Shown here one piece after another: positions 41,900 through 50,557 of a DNA stretch of 64,000 nt. How positions within the stretch are numbered: position 1 is the stretch's first letter; every line of letters starts with the position of its first letter. The notes under the pieces are model-generated. The model had not been told where the DNA came from. It saw nothing but the letters and a program-made list of their open reading frames with translations, and ran no database searches. The stretch is from Duganella radicis (GTDB lineage: Bacteria; Pseudomonadota; Gammaproteobacteria; Burkholderiales; Burkholderiaceae_D): NCBI RefSeq assembly GCF_009720825.1, contig NZ_WNKY01000016.1, forward strand, positions 60,517 to 124,516, in the 5' to 3' direction. The position numbers were made by a program, and so were the translations under genes.

Positions 41900-43714
41900 A
41901 TGGATACTCCAGACCCATCCCAAGTCGCCGAACGTTTGGCGCTGTTGCGGGCCGCGATGCGTCAGGCGCAAATCGATGCGCTGATGATTCCGTCCGCCGA
42001 TCCGCACCTGTCCGAATATCTGCCGGAACGCTGGCAAGGCCGCGAATGGGCTTCCGGTTTTACCGGCTCGGTCGGCACCCTGATCATTACGCCGGAATTC
42101 GCCGGCGTCTGGACCGACGCCCGTTACTGGACCCAGGCCGAACAGCAACTGGCCGATACCGGCATCCAGCTGATGAAGCTGACCTCCGGCGCCAGTGTGC
42201 AATATGTTGACTGGCTGGCAAGCCACCTGAAAGCCGGCCAGACCCTGGCCGTGGACGGCGCCGTGCTCGGCCTCGCCATCGCCCGCCTGCTGCAAGGCGC
42301 GCTGGACGCCAAAGAGGTCCACCTGCGCACCGACCTCGACCTGCTGGAACAAGTCTGGCAAAACCGCCCAGCCCTGCCGGCCGCGCCAATTTACGCGCAC
42401 CTGCCGCCCTACGCCTCGAAAAGCCGCGGCGGCAAGCTGGCCGACCTGCGCAGCGCCATGCAGCAGGCCGGCGCCAACCGCCATCTGATATCGACGCTGG
42501 ACGACATCGCCTACCTGTTCAACCTGCGCGGGGCCGACGTCAACTTCAACCCGATTTTCCTGTCGCACGCCCTGGTCACGCCCACCCGCGCCACGATGTA
42601 TGTCGCAGACGGCAAGATTTCCGCCGAACTGCGCACCGCGCTGGCCGACGAGGACATCGACGTCGCGCCCTACGCATCGGCTGCCGCCGCCCTGGCCGCG
42701 CTGCCGGCCGACGCCGTCGTGCTGCTGGACCCGCGCCGCATCACCCACGGCACCCGCCAATGGATTCCGGCCAAGGTGAAAGTCATCGAAGCCATCAACC
42801 CGACCACCTTGGCCAAGTCGCGCAAGAGCGAGGCCGACGCCGTCCACGTGCGCGAGGCCATGGCGCAAGATGGCGCCGCCCTGTGTGAATTCTTCACCTG
42901 GCTGGAACAAACCCTGTCCAACCCGGACCGCGCGCCGCTGACCGAAGTGGAAATCGACAAGCAAATCACCGCCGCCCGCGCGCGCCGCCCCGGCTTCATC
43001 AGCCCGAGCTTTGCCACCATCGCCGGTTTCGGCCCCAACGGCGCGATCATGCATTACCGCGCCACCGAAGCGCGTCACGCGGTCATTGAAGGCAACGACT
43101 TGCTGCTGATCGATTCCGGCGGCCAATACCTGGGCGGCACCACCGACATCACCCGCGTGGTGGCGGTTGGCCGCATCACCGACGAGCATCGCCACGATTT
43201 CACGCTGGTGCTGAAAGGCATGATCGCGCTGTCGGCCGCCCGCTTCCCGCGCGGCGCCAAGTCGCCCATGCTGGACGCCATTGCCCGCGCGCCGCTGTGG
43301 GCCGAGGGCATTGACTTCGGCCACGGCACCGGCCACGGCGTCGGCTATTTCCTCAACGTGCACGAAGGCCCGCAGTCGATTTCGCCCAACACCCCGCCGG
43401 AAGCGCACACGGCCATGGAGCCCGGCATGATCACTTCCATCGAGCCCGGCCTGTACCGCCCCGGCCGCTGGGGCATCCGCATCGAAAACCTGGTGCTGAA
43501 TCGCGCCGCCGGCCACACCGAGTTTGGCGAATTCCTCAACTTCGAAACGCTGACCCTGTGCCCGATCGACACCCGCTGCATCGAACCATCGCTGCTGCGC
43601 GACGACGAAAAACGCTGGCTCAACGATTACCACGCCACGGTGCGCCAGCGCCTGTCGCCGCTGCTGTCCGGCGCGCCGCTGGCCTGGCTGCACACCCGTA
43701 CGGAGGTCCTATGA
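41900..43714 (+). CDS. pepP: Aminopeptidase P family (Xaa-Pro) metallopeptidase
   Basis: 604 residues, the long three-domain form. Two N-terminal creatinase-like domains (ALMIPSADPHLSEYLPERWQ; DDIAYLFNLRGADVNFNPIF) precede the pita-bread catalytic domain with IDSGGQYLGGTTDITR (two metal Asp), GHGTGHGVGYFLNVHEGP (His) and MEPGMITSIEPGLY plus IRIENL (two Glu). It removes N-terminal residues before proline. ATG 41900 has no strong ribosome site; TTG 41888, nine bases after GGAGG, is an alternative start adding four residues. Overlaps the next gene (ATGA). Confidence 0.93.
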   Translation: MDTPDPSQVAERLALLRAAMRQAQIDALMIPSADPHLSEYLPERWQGREWASGFTGSVGTLIITPEFAGVWTDARYWTQAEQQLADTGIQLMKLTSGASVQYVDWLASHLKAGQTLAVDGAVLGLAIARLLQGALDAKEVHLRTDLDLLEQVWQNRPALPAAPIYAHLPPYASKSRGGKLADLRSAMQQAGANRHLISTLDDIAYLFNLRGADVNFNPIFLSHALVTPTRATMYVADGKISAELRTALADEDIDVAPYASAAAALAALPADAVVLLDPRRITHGTRQWIPAKVKVIEAINPTTLAKSRKSEADAVHVREAMAQDGAALCEFFTWLEQTLSNPDRAPLTEVEIDKQITAARARRPGFISPSFATIAGFGPNGAIMHYRATEARHAVIEGNDLLLIDSGGQYLGGTTDITRVVAVGRITDEHRHDFTLVLKGMIALSAARFPRGAKSPMLDAIARAPLWAEGIDFGHGTGHGVGYFLNVHEGPQSISPNTPPEAHTAMEPGMITSIEPGLYRPGRWGIRIENLVLNRAAGHTEFGEFLNFETLTLCPIDTRCIEPSLLRDDEKRWLNDYHATVRQRLSPLLSGAPLAWLHTRTEVL

Positions 43715-43959
43715 GCGGACGCGCGACCAAAGCCACCTCGGCGGTAGACCGCCTCAAGCGCCGCACCGGCAATCAGAAATATTCGATGTCGGTGACCGGC
43801 GGCGGCCACTTCTTCCTGTCCGACGGCGCCGGCAATCCGCCGCTGTGCGCGCCGATGGAGCTGGACGACTTCGTCGCCTTCGTCAACGGCATCGAGCCGC
43901 CCGCGCCCAAGCGCGTGAGCAAACTGGATATCGCCTTCGAAAAACAACTTAAAAAATAA
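43711..43959 (+). CDS. Small uncharacterised protein coupled to aminopeptidase P
   Basis: 82 residues, no family I can name. The core YSMSVTGGGHFFLSDGAGNP looks like a short beta-hairpin domain. A LDDFVAFVNGIEPPAPKRV helix follows, and basic ends (RLKRRTGNQK, FEKQLKK) could bind nucleic acid. GGAGGT precedes the ATG, which overlaps the pepP stop. It ends 11 bases before the MgtC-like gene, so three to five genes may form one transcript. Confidence 0.8.
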   Translation: MSGRATKATSAVDRLKRRTGNQKYSMSVTGGGHFFLSDGAGNPPLCAPMELDDFVAFVNGIEPPAPKRVSKLDIAFEKQLKK

Positions 43960-43970
43960 AGAGGCTCGTC

Positions 43971-44717
43971 ATGCCCGCCATCGAATTCCTGCAAGCGTAC
44001 TGGTCGCAATCGGAGATCGCCACCAACGCGGTGATCCTGTTGAACTTGCTGGGCGCGTTGGCGCTGGGCCTGCTGGTCGGGTATGAGCGCTCTTACCACG
44101 GCCGCGCGGCCGGCATGCGGACTTATGGTCTGGTGTGCATGGCCTCGGCCGCGCTGACCGTGATCGGCGGCTATCCGGGCCACTGGTTTGGCGGCCACGT
44201 GTCGCAATACCTGGTGAACTCGGACCCGACCCGCGTCATCCAGGGCATCGTGACCGGTATCGGTTTCCTGGGCGCCGGCGTCATCATGCGCGAAGGCTTC
44301 AACATCAGCGGCCTGACCACGGCGGCCTCGATCTGGGCGTCGTCGGTGATTGGCGTGATGGTGGGCATCGGCTTCTACATGGGCGCGATGGGACTGGCGG
44401 CCTTGTGCGCCTGCTCGATGATTTTCCTGACCCGGGTGGAAGCCTGGCTGCCGTCGCGCCACGCCATCGCCATCACCATGCGCTTCAAGGCCGGCTACAA
44501 GCCGCAGGAGCCGGCGCTGCGGGCGCTGGCGCTGCAACGCGGCTATGAAATCGCCGGCGGCTCGCTGATGATAGGCAGCGAGGGCGGCATGCAGGAGTGG
44601 CGCTTTGTCGCCATCGCCCTGAGTAAACGCAGCGGCGCGCCGATGGCGGTATTATCGGCGGAGTTGGCCGAATTTGACGGCATCCACAGCTTCCAGCTCA
44701 CTCACGCACGCAACTGA
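43971..44717 (+). CDS. MgtC/SapB-family membrane protein
   Basis: 248 residues. Five N-terminal membrane helices with the family signatures GALALGLLVGYERSYHGRAA GMRTYGLV-type motif, GIGFLGAGVIMREGFNISGL and TTAASIWASSVIGVMVGIGF. The soluble C-terminal domain (about 160-248) has a weak ACT-like look. MgtC proteins affect Mg2+/phosphate homeostasis and the F1Fo ATPase in pathogens; the generic SapB subgroup is less known. Same strand, 2 bases before the DUF924 gene. Confidence 0.92.
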   Translation: MPAIEFLQAYWSQSEIATNAVILLNLLGALALGLLVGYERSYHGRAAGMRTYGLVCMASAALTVIGGYPGHWFGGHVSQYLVNSDPTRVIQGIVTGIGFLGAGVIMREGFNISGLTTAASIWASSVIGVMVGIGFYMGAMGLAALCACSMIFLTRVEAWLPSRHAIAITMRFKAGYKPQEPALRALALQRGYEIAGGSLMIGSEGGMQEWRFVAIALSKRSGAPMAVLSAELAEFDGIHSFQLTHARN

Positions 44718-44719
44718 TC

Positions 44720-45289
44720 ATGAATGCACAAGCACAGGCAGTATTTGATTTCTGGTTTGCCGGCGCGCAGGCGCCGCGCCGCGAATGGTTTCAAAAAGAC
44801 GATGCCTTCGACCGCGAGATCGAACAGCGCTTCGGCGAGCAGATCGCGCAGGCGCTGGAAGGCGGTCTGCATCAATGGGATGCCGAAGGCCCGCAAGCCG
44901 CGCTGGCGCGCATCATCCTGCTCGATCAGTTTTGCCGCAACGTGTATCGCGGCACGCCGCTATCGTTTGCCGGCGACCATCTGGCCTTGCAGGCCGCGCT
45001 CGATATGATCGAGGCTGGTGAGGATCAGCGGCTGTCGCCTTTGCAGCGCGCCTTTGTCTACCTGCCGCTGGAGCATGCGGAGGACATGGCGATGCAGGAC
45101 CAGGCCGTGGCCTTGTTCACGCGTCTGGCGCAGGCGGATGCCGGGCTGGATGGCATGCTGGATTACGCCAAACGCCATCGCGAAGTGATACGCCGCTTCG
45201 GCCGTTTCCCGCATCGCAACGCCATTCTTGACCGCGCATCGACGCCGGCCGAACTGGCGTTCCTCAAGCAGCCGGGATCGGGCTTCTGA
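44720..45289 (+). CDS. DUF924 family protein
   Basis: 189 residues. VFDFWFAGAQAPRREWFQKD, LARIILLDQFCRNVYRGTPL, and RAFVYLPLEHAEDMAMQDQA are the DUF924 (TPR-like helical) signatures. Enzymatic activity of the family is not established. It starts 2 bases after the MgtC-like gene and overlaps the DUF2520 gene by one base (TGATG). Confidence 0.94.
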   Translation: MNAQAQAVFDFWFAGAQAPRREWFQKDDAFDREIEQRFGEQIAQALEGGLHQWDAEGPQAALARIILLDQFCRNVYRGTPLSFAGDHLALQAALDMIEAGEDQRLSPLQRAFVYLPLEHAEDMAMQDQAVALFTRLAQADAGLDGMLDYAKRHREVIRRFGRFPHRNAILDRASTPAELAFLKQPGSGF

Positions 45290-46113
45290 TGACGCTGACG
45301 GTGAACCTGGTCGGCGCCGGCCACGTGGGCCGTGTGCTGGGCAAGCTGCTGTCGGCGCAAGGCTATGCCGTGCGGCAGGTGCTGACGCGTTCGGCGGCGT
45401 CGGCGCGACAGGCGGTGGCATTTATCGGCGCCGGCGGCGCCATCGCCGATTACGCGCAGTTGCAGCCGGCCGCCATCCATGTGCTGGCGGTGGGTGATGA
45501 CCAGATCGTGCCGGCGTGCGAAGCATTGGCGCGTGCCGTGCCGCTGAGCGGCAGCATCGTCTTTCATTGCAGCGGCGCGCTCGCCTCGGACCGTTTGCAA
45601 GCCGCGCGCGACGCCGGCGCGCTGGTCGCCAGCGTGCATCCGATCCGCAGCTTTGCCGATCCGTCTGCCGTGGCGGCGCAATTTGCCGGCACCTTCTGCG
45701 GCATCGAAGGCGACGAGGGTGCCCTGGCCGTGCTGACGCCGGCGCTGCAAGCCATTGGCGCGCAGCCGGTGCCGATCAATGCCGAGGCCAAGACGGTGTA
45801 TCACGCTGCCGCCGTGTTCGCCAGCAATTATCTGGTGACGGTACTGGACGCCGCCCTGCGCGCCTATCAGGCGGCCGGCGTCCCGGAGCCGGTGGCGCGC
45901 CAACTGGCGCAGCCGCTGGCCAGCGAATCGATGGCGAATGTGTTCCGCCTGGGCGCGGCCGCCGCGCTGAGCGGCCCGATCGCACGCGGCGACATGGTCA
46001 CTGTGGCGCGCCAGCAGCAAGCCGTCAGCGCGTGGGATGAGGAAACCGGAGCGTTGTATCGGGCGCTTGTGGCGCCGACCACGGCGCTGGCGCGCAGAAA
46101 ACCGCGGAAATAG
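45289..46113 (+). CDS. Rossmann-like and DUF2520 domain protein
   Basis: 274 residues. The N-terminal nucleotide-binding fold is VNLVGAGHVGRVLGKLLSAQ. IVFHCSGALASDRLQAARDA and VASVHPIRSFADP complete the Rossmann part. The C-terminal DUF2520 helical domain starts near TVYHAAAVFASNYLVTVLDA. It resembles a 6-phosphogluconate-dehydrogenase-like oxidoreductase using NAD(P); substrate unknown. Last gene of the pepP-to-DUF2520 run. Confidence 0.92.
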   Translation: MTLTVNLVGAGHVGRVLGKLLSAQGYAVRQVLTRSAASARQAVAFIGAGGAIADYAQLQPAAIHVLAVGDDQIVPACEALARAVPLSGSIVFHCSGALASDRLQAARDAGALVASVHPIRSFADPSAVAAQFAGTFCGIEGDEGALAVLTPALQAIGAQPVPINAEAKTVYHAAAVFASNYLVTVLDAALRAYQAAGVPEPVARQLAQPLASESMANVFRLGAAAALSGPIARGDMVTVARQQQAVSAWDEETGALYRALVAPTTALARRKPRK

Positions 46114-46133
46114 CGCCAACTCCTTGTAAATTA

Positions 46134-46159
46134 CTACTTAACAACTATATTTTAAGTAG
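46134..46159. promoter_or_regulatory. AT-rich inverted repeat in the 46114-46327 intergenic region
   Basis: CTACTTAA-N10-TTAAGTAG is a perfect 8-bp dyad 21 bases after the DUF2520 stop and 169 bases before the next gene. It has no following T-run, so an operator is as likely as a weak terminator. The whole 214-base gap is distinctly AT-richer than its surroundings and holds no open reading frame that I can support. Confidence 0.4.
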
Positions 46160-46327
46160 ATGTAGCGGCGATCCGTGCCACGTTTTGCAGTTGTAATGCC
46201 ACGAATTCACAAAATAAACACCGTATCAGTCGACAAACCTACGAATTAGCAATAAGCTTGATTCTTAGAATGTTTTCAAGCGGCAAGCTTAACCGGCGCC
46301 AAAAATCTGGATAGTAGGGGTAAGAAC

Positions 46328-46690
46328 ATGTTATTTCTGAAAAGTACGACCGTAACGAAAGCGCCAGGAATTTACGACGTCGACGTCGCTGCCAAGCCAC
46401 CAGGCAAAACCTTTGGCGTGTTCATCGCCACCGATCCGGACAATCCGCCGACCGAAGTGCTGGCGCAGCTGACCGCCATGGGTTTCAAGCAAACCTATAG
46501 CGGCGGCTACACCCACAAAGACCGCGGCAAAGTGCTGGACCTGCACTTCCAGAAAGCCGGCACCGACTTGTTCGAAGGCTGGAAAGCGGAAGAGCTGGAA
46601 GCCAATATGGCCGCCATCAACGCGCTGTTCAACGGCGTCGGCATCACCATCACCCCCCGCGTGATGAGCCTGGCCGAAGCCTACGCTTGA
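46328..46690 (+). CDS. Uncharacterised 120-residue protein
   Basis: No recognised family. It begins MLFLKSTTVTKAPGIYDVDV; a central FGVFIATDPDNPPTEVLAQL and TAMGFKQTYSGGYTHKDRGK suggest a compact alpha/beta fold, followed by a helix AEELEANMAAINALFNGVGI. No signal peptide, no cysteine. AGGGGTAAG precedes the ATG. It stands alone behind an AT-rich 214-base upstream region and overlaps the convergent gene by 10 bases. The long upstream region suggests regulation. Confidence 0.78.
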   Translation: MLFLKSTTVTKAPGIYDVDVAAKPPGKTFGVFIATDPDNPPTEVLAQLTAMGFKQTYSGGYTHKDRGKVLDLHFQKAGTDLFEGWKAEELEANMAAINALFNGVGITITPRVMSLAEAYA

Positions 46691-47262
46691 GCCTCGATGT
46701 GATACAGGCCCCAGGGGCATAAACCGAACCGGTCGCTGACCGGTTTGGCCGCCATCTCGGGCACTTTATCGGCGTCGTACACGGCCCACAGCGGACCCAG
46801 TCCGCCCAGCGCCATCGGTGCGCCATCCAGCCAGGTGGCCACGATGTAGCGCTGCGCCCTTGCCTGCGCCACCGTCACGGTGGCGGCAAAACCATCAATC
46901 GCGCGCAGCACCAGCTTGCTGTTGTCGTTGAGCCTGGCGCCGGCCGCCTTCATCACATCCAGCAGCAAGGGGCCGCGCAGCGTGTGCGGCTTGCTGTCGT
47001 ATTCCAGCGTGGGCTGGATGGTAATGGCCGGCAGCGCCGTCAGCGCCGCGTAGTCGAAGGCATGCGCCTTGTCGAAGCTGAGCTTTTGCTTGAACATCAT
47101 CTGATCGCGCACCGGATCGAGCTTGCCGCGGTTGCCGTTGCCGATGGCGCCGGTGACGGTCAGCAGGGTGGGGTCGCCGGCGGCGGCGGCGCGCGCCGGC
47201 AAGGCGAGGGTGGCGGACCAGCCGGCCAGCGCGGCCGTGCCCAGGAACTGGCGTTTTTTCAT
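46681..47262 (-). CDS. Exported oxidoreductase-like protein, molybdopterin-binding (SUOX) fold
   Basis: 193 residues. The signal MKKRQFLGTAALAGWSATLA (KR rather than RR) is followed by a SUOX-like core: LLTVTGAIGN, AHAFDYAALTALPAITI, LRGPLLLDVMKAAGARLN, VLRAIDGFAATVTVAQA. The cofactor-ligating Cys found in true sulfite-oxidase-type enzymes is not visible; the only Cys is in GLCPWGLYHI near the end. It may therefore be a cofactor-free relative. Periplasmic. Monocistronic. Confidence 0.78.
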   Translation of the reverse strand: MKKRQFLGTAALAGWSATLALPARAAAAGDPTLLTVTGAIGNGNRGKLDPVRDQMMFKQKLSFDKAHAFDYAALTALPAITIQPTLEYDSKPHTLRGPLLLDVMKAAGARLNDNSKLVLRAIDGFAATVTVAQARAQRYIVATWLDGAPMALGGLGPLWAVYDADKVPEMAAKPVSDRFGLCPWGLYHIEAQA

Positions 47263-47304
47263 GCTGTGACTCCCTGAATGCGTAGTGCCGGTATCATACC
47301 GCGC

Positions 47305-47901
47305 ATGGACTTATTTGCCGATGACACCGCCCTCTCGCCCATCCCCATCGACGATGGCGAACTGTGGTTCCAGCAGCGCTTGCAACTCGACTTGCCGCCG
47401 GAGGAGGTGATGCGCCGCTTGCTGGAAGAGACCGACTGGCGTGCCGAGCAGATCCAGGTGTGGGGCAAGCTGCACATGCAGCCGCGTTTGTCGGCCTGGC
47501 ATGGCGAGGCCAGTTATCGCTATTCCGGCAAGACCTTTCATCCGCAGCCGTTCACCGCGCTGCAACTGCACATCAAGCAGGCGGTCGAACGCGTCACCGG
47601 GCGGCGCTTCAACAGCGTGCTGCTCAACTACTATCGCGACCAGCGCGACAGCATGGGCTTCCACGCCGACGACGAGCGCGAGCTGGGACTGCGGCCAGCC
47701 ATCGCCTCGGTCAGCTTTGGCGCGCCGCGCACCTTCATCCTCAAGCACCGACGCTTGCCGAAGACGGTGAAGCTGGCGCTGGGCGACGGCTGCCTGCTGC
47801 TGATGGCGGGCGCGCTGCAACAGCACTGGCTGCATGGTATCAACAAGGAACGCACGCCGCGCGGGCCGCGCATCAACCTGACCTTCCGACAAATTTTGTA
47901 G
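47305..47901 (+). CDS. alkB: AlkB-type alpha-ketoglutarate-dependent dioxygenase
   Basis: 198 residues. The Fe-binding triad is H120-x-D122 (MGFHADDERELG) and H177 (HWLHGINK); the two 2-oxoglutarate Arg are in PRINLTFR (R189, R195). LLNYYRDQRDSMGFHADDE is the family signature. It repairs alkylated bases by oxidative demethylation; this ALKBH2/3-like variant may also act on RNA. The ATG at 47305 gives the normal N-terminus. Monocistronic; no ada gene nearby. Confidence 0.93.
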   Translation: MDLFADDTALSPIPIDDGELWFQQRLQLDLPPEEVMRRLLEETDWRAEQIQVWGKLHMQPRLSAWHGEASYRYSGKTFHPQPFTALQLHIKQAVERVTGRRFNSVLLNYYRDQRDSMGFHADDERELGLRPAIASVSFGAPRTFILKHRRLPKTVKLALGDGCLLLMAGALQQHWLHGINKERTPRGPRINLTFRQIL

Positions 47902-47973
47902 GCTCTGCTGAAGAAGCAACAGCGGACTGGCGCAAGGACTGCTATCGTATCCTTATCGTGCTGGGAGGACATT

Positions 47974-49671
47974 ATGTTTAGCAACATGAAAGTCGGTACC
48001 AAACTCATCAGTGGCTTTTCCTTTGTGGCGGTGGTGGGTGCGCTTGTGGCCTGCATCGGCATCTACAGCATGAGCCAACTGAACCGGGCGGCGGACAGCA
48101 TGTACCGCGAAGACCTGGTCGGCCTTTCCTACATCAAGGAGGCCAATATCAACCTGATCTACGTGGGGCGCGCGCGCAACGCCTTCCTGGCGGCGACGTC
48201 GGCCGAGGAGCGCGCGCGCCACCGCAACGATATCAAGCAAGCCCTGACCTCGATGGACGCTTTGCTGGCCAAGGCGCGGCCGCTGTTCGTCACGCCGGCC
48301 GGGCAAAAAATGCTGGATGGCTTTGCCGCCCCCTTGCAGGAATACGGCCGCCTGATCGACGCGGCGCTGGACAGTGCCGAGCGCGAGCCGCTGGCGCAGC
48401 GCGGCGAGGAGGTCGCGCGCCCGCAGGCGGCGGCGCGCGCGCAGGCCGACAAGCTGGACAAGCTGATGGATGAAATGACCGAGCTCAAGGAATCACGCGC
48501 CGCCACCAAGGCGGCCGACACCGGCGCGCTGTACCGCTACAGTCTGGCGCTGATGGTGGCGCTGGTGGCTGGCAGTCTGATTGTCGGCCTGGCGCTGGGC
48601 GGCCTGATCACGCGCGCACTGACGCGGCAGCTCGGCGGCGAGCCGGGCGACGTCGCCAAGGTGGCCGGCAAGATCGCCGGCGGCGACCTGACGGTGGATG
48701 TCGCGGTGCGGCAGAACGATACGGGCAGCGTGTTGTTTGCCATGAAGTCCATGCGCGACAGTCTGGGCGGCATTGTCGGCCAGGTGCGCAGCGGCACGGA
48801 CACCATCGCCACCGCCTCGGCGCAAATCGCCAGCGGCACCCAGGACTTGTCGGCGCGTACCGAACAGCAGGCCGGCGCGCTGGAGGAAACCGCGTCCTCG
48901 ATGGAGCAACTGACCTCCACCGTCAAGCAGAACGCCGATCACACGCGGCAGGCCAACGAGCTGGCGCGTTCGGCCTCCAGCGTGGCGCAGAAGGGCGGCG
49001 CGGTGGTGGATGAGGTGATCGGCACCATGGGCGAGATCAATGCTTCGTCCGGCAAGATTGCCGACATCATCGGCGTCATCGACGGCATCGCCTTCCAGAC
49101 CAATATCCTGGCCTTGAACGCGGCGGTGGAAGCGGCGCGCGCCGGCGAGCAGGGCCGCGGCTTTGCCGTGGTGGCGTCGGAAGTGCGGACGCTGGCGCAG
49201 CGCTCGGCGACCGCGGCCAAGGAAATCAAGCAGCTCATCGATGAGTCGGTCAGCAAGGTGGGCGCCGGCGCGCGCCAGGTGGACGAGGCTGGCGTGACCA
49301 TGCGCGAAATCGTCGCCAGCATCCAGCGCGTGACCGACATCATGGCCGATATCCAGGCCGCCAACAGCGAACAAAGTACCGGCATCGAGCAAATCAACCA
49401 GGCCATCGTGCAAATGGATCAGGTAACGCAGCAGAATGCCGCGCTGGTGGAAGAATCGGCCGCGGCGTCGGAAGCGATGCAGGAACAGGCGCGCAAACTG
49501 GCCGAACTGGTCAGCGTGTTCCGGGTGGAGCAATCGGGACCGGCCCTGGCGGCGCCGTCCAGGCCGCGTCCGGCGCCGCGCGTCGCGCCGAAAACGGTGG
49601 CCACGCTGCCCAAGCCGGTGTCATCCAGGAAAACTGTTAAGGAAACGGCAACGGATTGGGAGGAATTTTAA
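47974..49671 (+). CDS. Methyl-accepting chemotaxis protein with 4HB sensor and C-terminal DWEEF tether
   Basis: 565 residues. First membrane helix ([20 protein letters not shown]), a periplasmic four-helix-bundle sensor to about 185, second helix ([20 protein letters not shown]), a HAMP domain and a signalling domain with the hairpin tip [20 protein letters not shown] and the [20 protein letters not shown] stretch. A Pro/Arg-rich linker leads to the last residues DWEEF, resembling the CheR/CheB-binding pentapeptide of major receptors. GGGAGGAC precedes the ATG. No chemotaxis genes adjoin it. Ligand unknown. Confidence 0.95.
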   Translation: MFSNMKVGTKLISGFSFVAVVGALVACIGIYSMSQLNRAADSMYREDLVGLSYIKEANINLIYVGRARNAFLAATSAEERARHRNDIKQALTSMDALLAKARPLFVTPAGQKMLDGFAAPLQEYGRLIDAALDSAEREPLAQRGEEVARPQAAARAQADKLDKLMDEMTELKESRAATKAADTGALYRYSLALMVALVAGSLIVGLALGGLITRALTRQLGGEPGDVAKVAGKIAGGDLTVDVAVRQNDTGSVLFAMKSMRDSLGGIVGQVRSGTDTIATASAQIASGTQDLSARTEQQAGALEETASSMEQLTSTVKQNADHTRQANELARSASSVAQKGGAVVDEVIGTMGEINASSGKIADIIGVIDGIAFQTNILALNAAVEAARAGEQGRGFAVVASEVRTLAQRSATAAKEIKQLIDESVSKVGAGARQVDEAGVTMREIVASIQRVTDIMADIQAANSEQSTGIEQINQAIVQMDQVTQQNAALVEESAAASEAMQEQARKLAELVSVFRVEQSGPALAAPSRPRPAPRVAPKTVATLPKPVSSRKTVKETATDWEEF

Positions 49672-49856
49672 GCTCGTTTTAAGTTTGGCGCATCTTGAAA
49701 TTTGCCAATGATCGTTTGGCTTACATCTCGTCACACTTCTTACTAATTCGGTGACCAAAGGTGTTGGTTGGAGTGCTATCTTGGACACATCGCAATTCAT
49801 AGCAACTGCGATCCCAAGCAAGTCCGCTTCAACCATTTTGCTGAAAGATCAACATC

Positions 49857-50456
49857 ATGAAAAAAATTCTGTTTGCTTTAGTCGCTTCCGCAGCCGCCCT
49901 GGGTGGTACCGCAGCTTATGCACAAACCAACACGCAAGATGCCGCCGGCACCGGCTACATCGGTCTGGGCGCGGTGGCCAGCCGTTACGACATGGGCCAG
50001 CCTGGCTCGACCAGTACCGACAACCGTACCGGCACCAAAGCCGCCGGCAAAATCTACGGTGGTTACAACATCGACAGCACCTGGGCGGTGGAAGCCGGCT
50101 ATACCGATTTCGGCAAACGCAGCTACAACTACACCCAGGGTGGCGCTGCCGGCGGCCTGAACACCGACGCGCACTCGTACTACCTGGCGGGTAAAGGCAC
50201 CTGGCCGGTGGCCAAGGACTTCGCCGTGTTCGGTAAGCTGGGCGTGGCGCGCAACCACAACGAGGTGACCACCTCGGGCATCGCCTCGGTCAGCGGCAGC
50301 GACAACAAAACCGCCCTGTACGCTTCGGTGGGTGGCGAGTACGCCATCAACAAAAACGTGAAAGTCTCGCTGGAGTACGAAAACTACGGCAAGAACGACA
50401 TCGACACCGGCCGCAAAAACGGCGCCATCACGGCGGGCCTGCGCTACAACTTCTAA
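49857..50456 (+). CDS. Outer-membrane beta-barrel protein (OmpA-like N-terminal type)
   Basis: 199 residues. Signal peptide MKKILFALVASAAALGGTAA with cleavage near AYAQ, then an eight-strand barrel: GTGYIGLGAVASRYDM, KIYGGYNIDSTWAVEAGYTD, FAVFGKLGVARNHNE, TALYASVGGEYAINKNVKVS, ending AITAGLRYNF with the terminal Phe of barrel proteins. No OmpA peptidoglycan domain. Codon use looks optimised, implying high expression, consistent with a 185-base upstream region and a strong terminator. Confidence 0.9.
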   Translation: MKKILFALVASAAALGGTAAYAQTNTQDAAGTGYIGLGAVASRYDMGQPGSTSTDNRTGTKAAGKIYGGYNIDSTWAVEAGYTDFGKRSYNYTQGGAAGGLNTDAHSYYLAGKGTWPVAKDFAVFGKLGVARNHNEVTTSGIASVSGSDNKTALYASVGGEYAINKNVKVSLEYENYGKNDIDTGRKNGAITAGLRYNF

Positions 50457-50486
50457 GCGCATCGCGGTATAACTCATCAAGTTCAG

Positions 50487-50516
50487 AGGGCCGGGGGCAT
50501 TGCTCCCGGCCCTTTT
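50487..50516 (+). terminator. Intrinsic terminator after the outer-membrane barrel gene
   Basis: GGGCCGGG-(GGC ATT GCT)-CCCGGCCC forms a stem of at least 8 bp, extendable to 11 with one G-U pair and a 3-base loop. It is followed by TTTT. It lies 30 bases after the barrel stop. Confidence 0.88.
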
Positions 50517-50557
50517 GCCTTGTGTAGAATGCTAGTCAAATTCGACACGGGCGGCGT

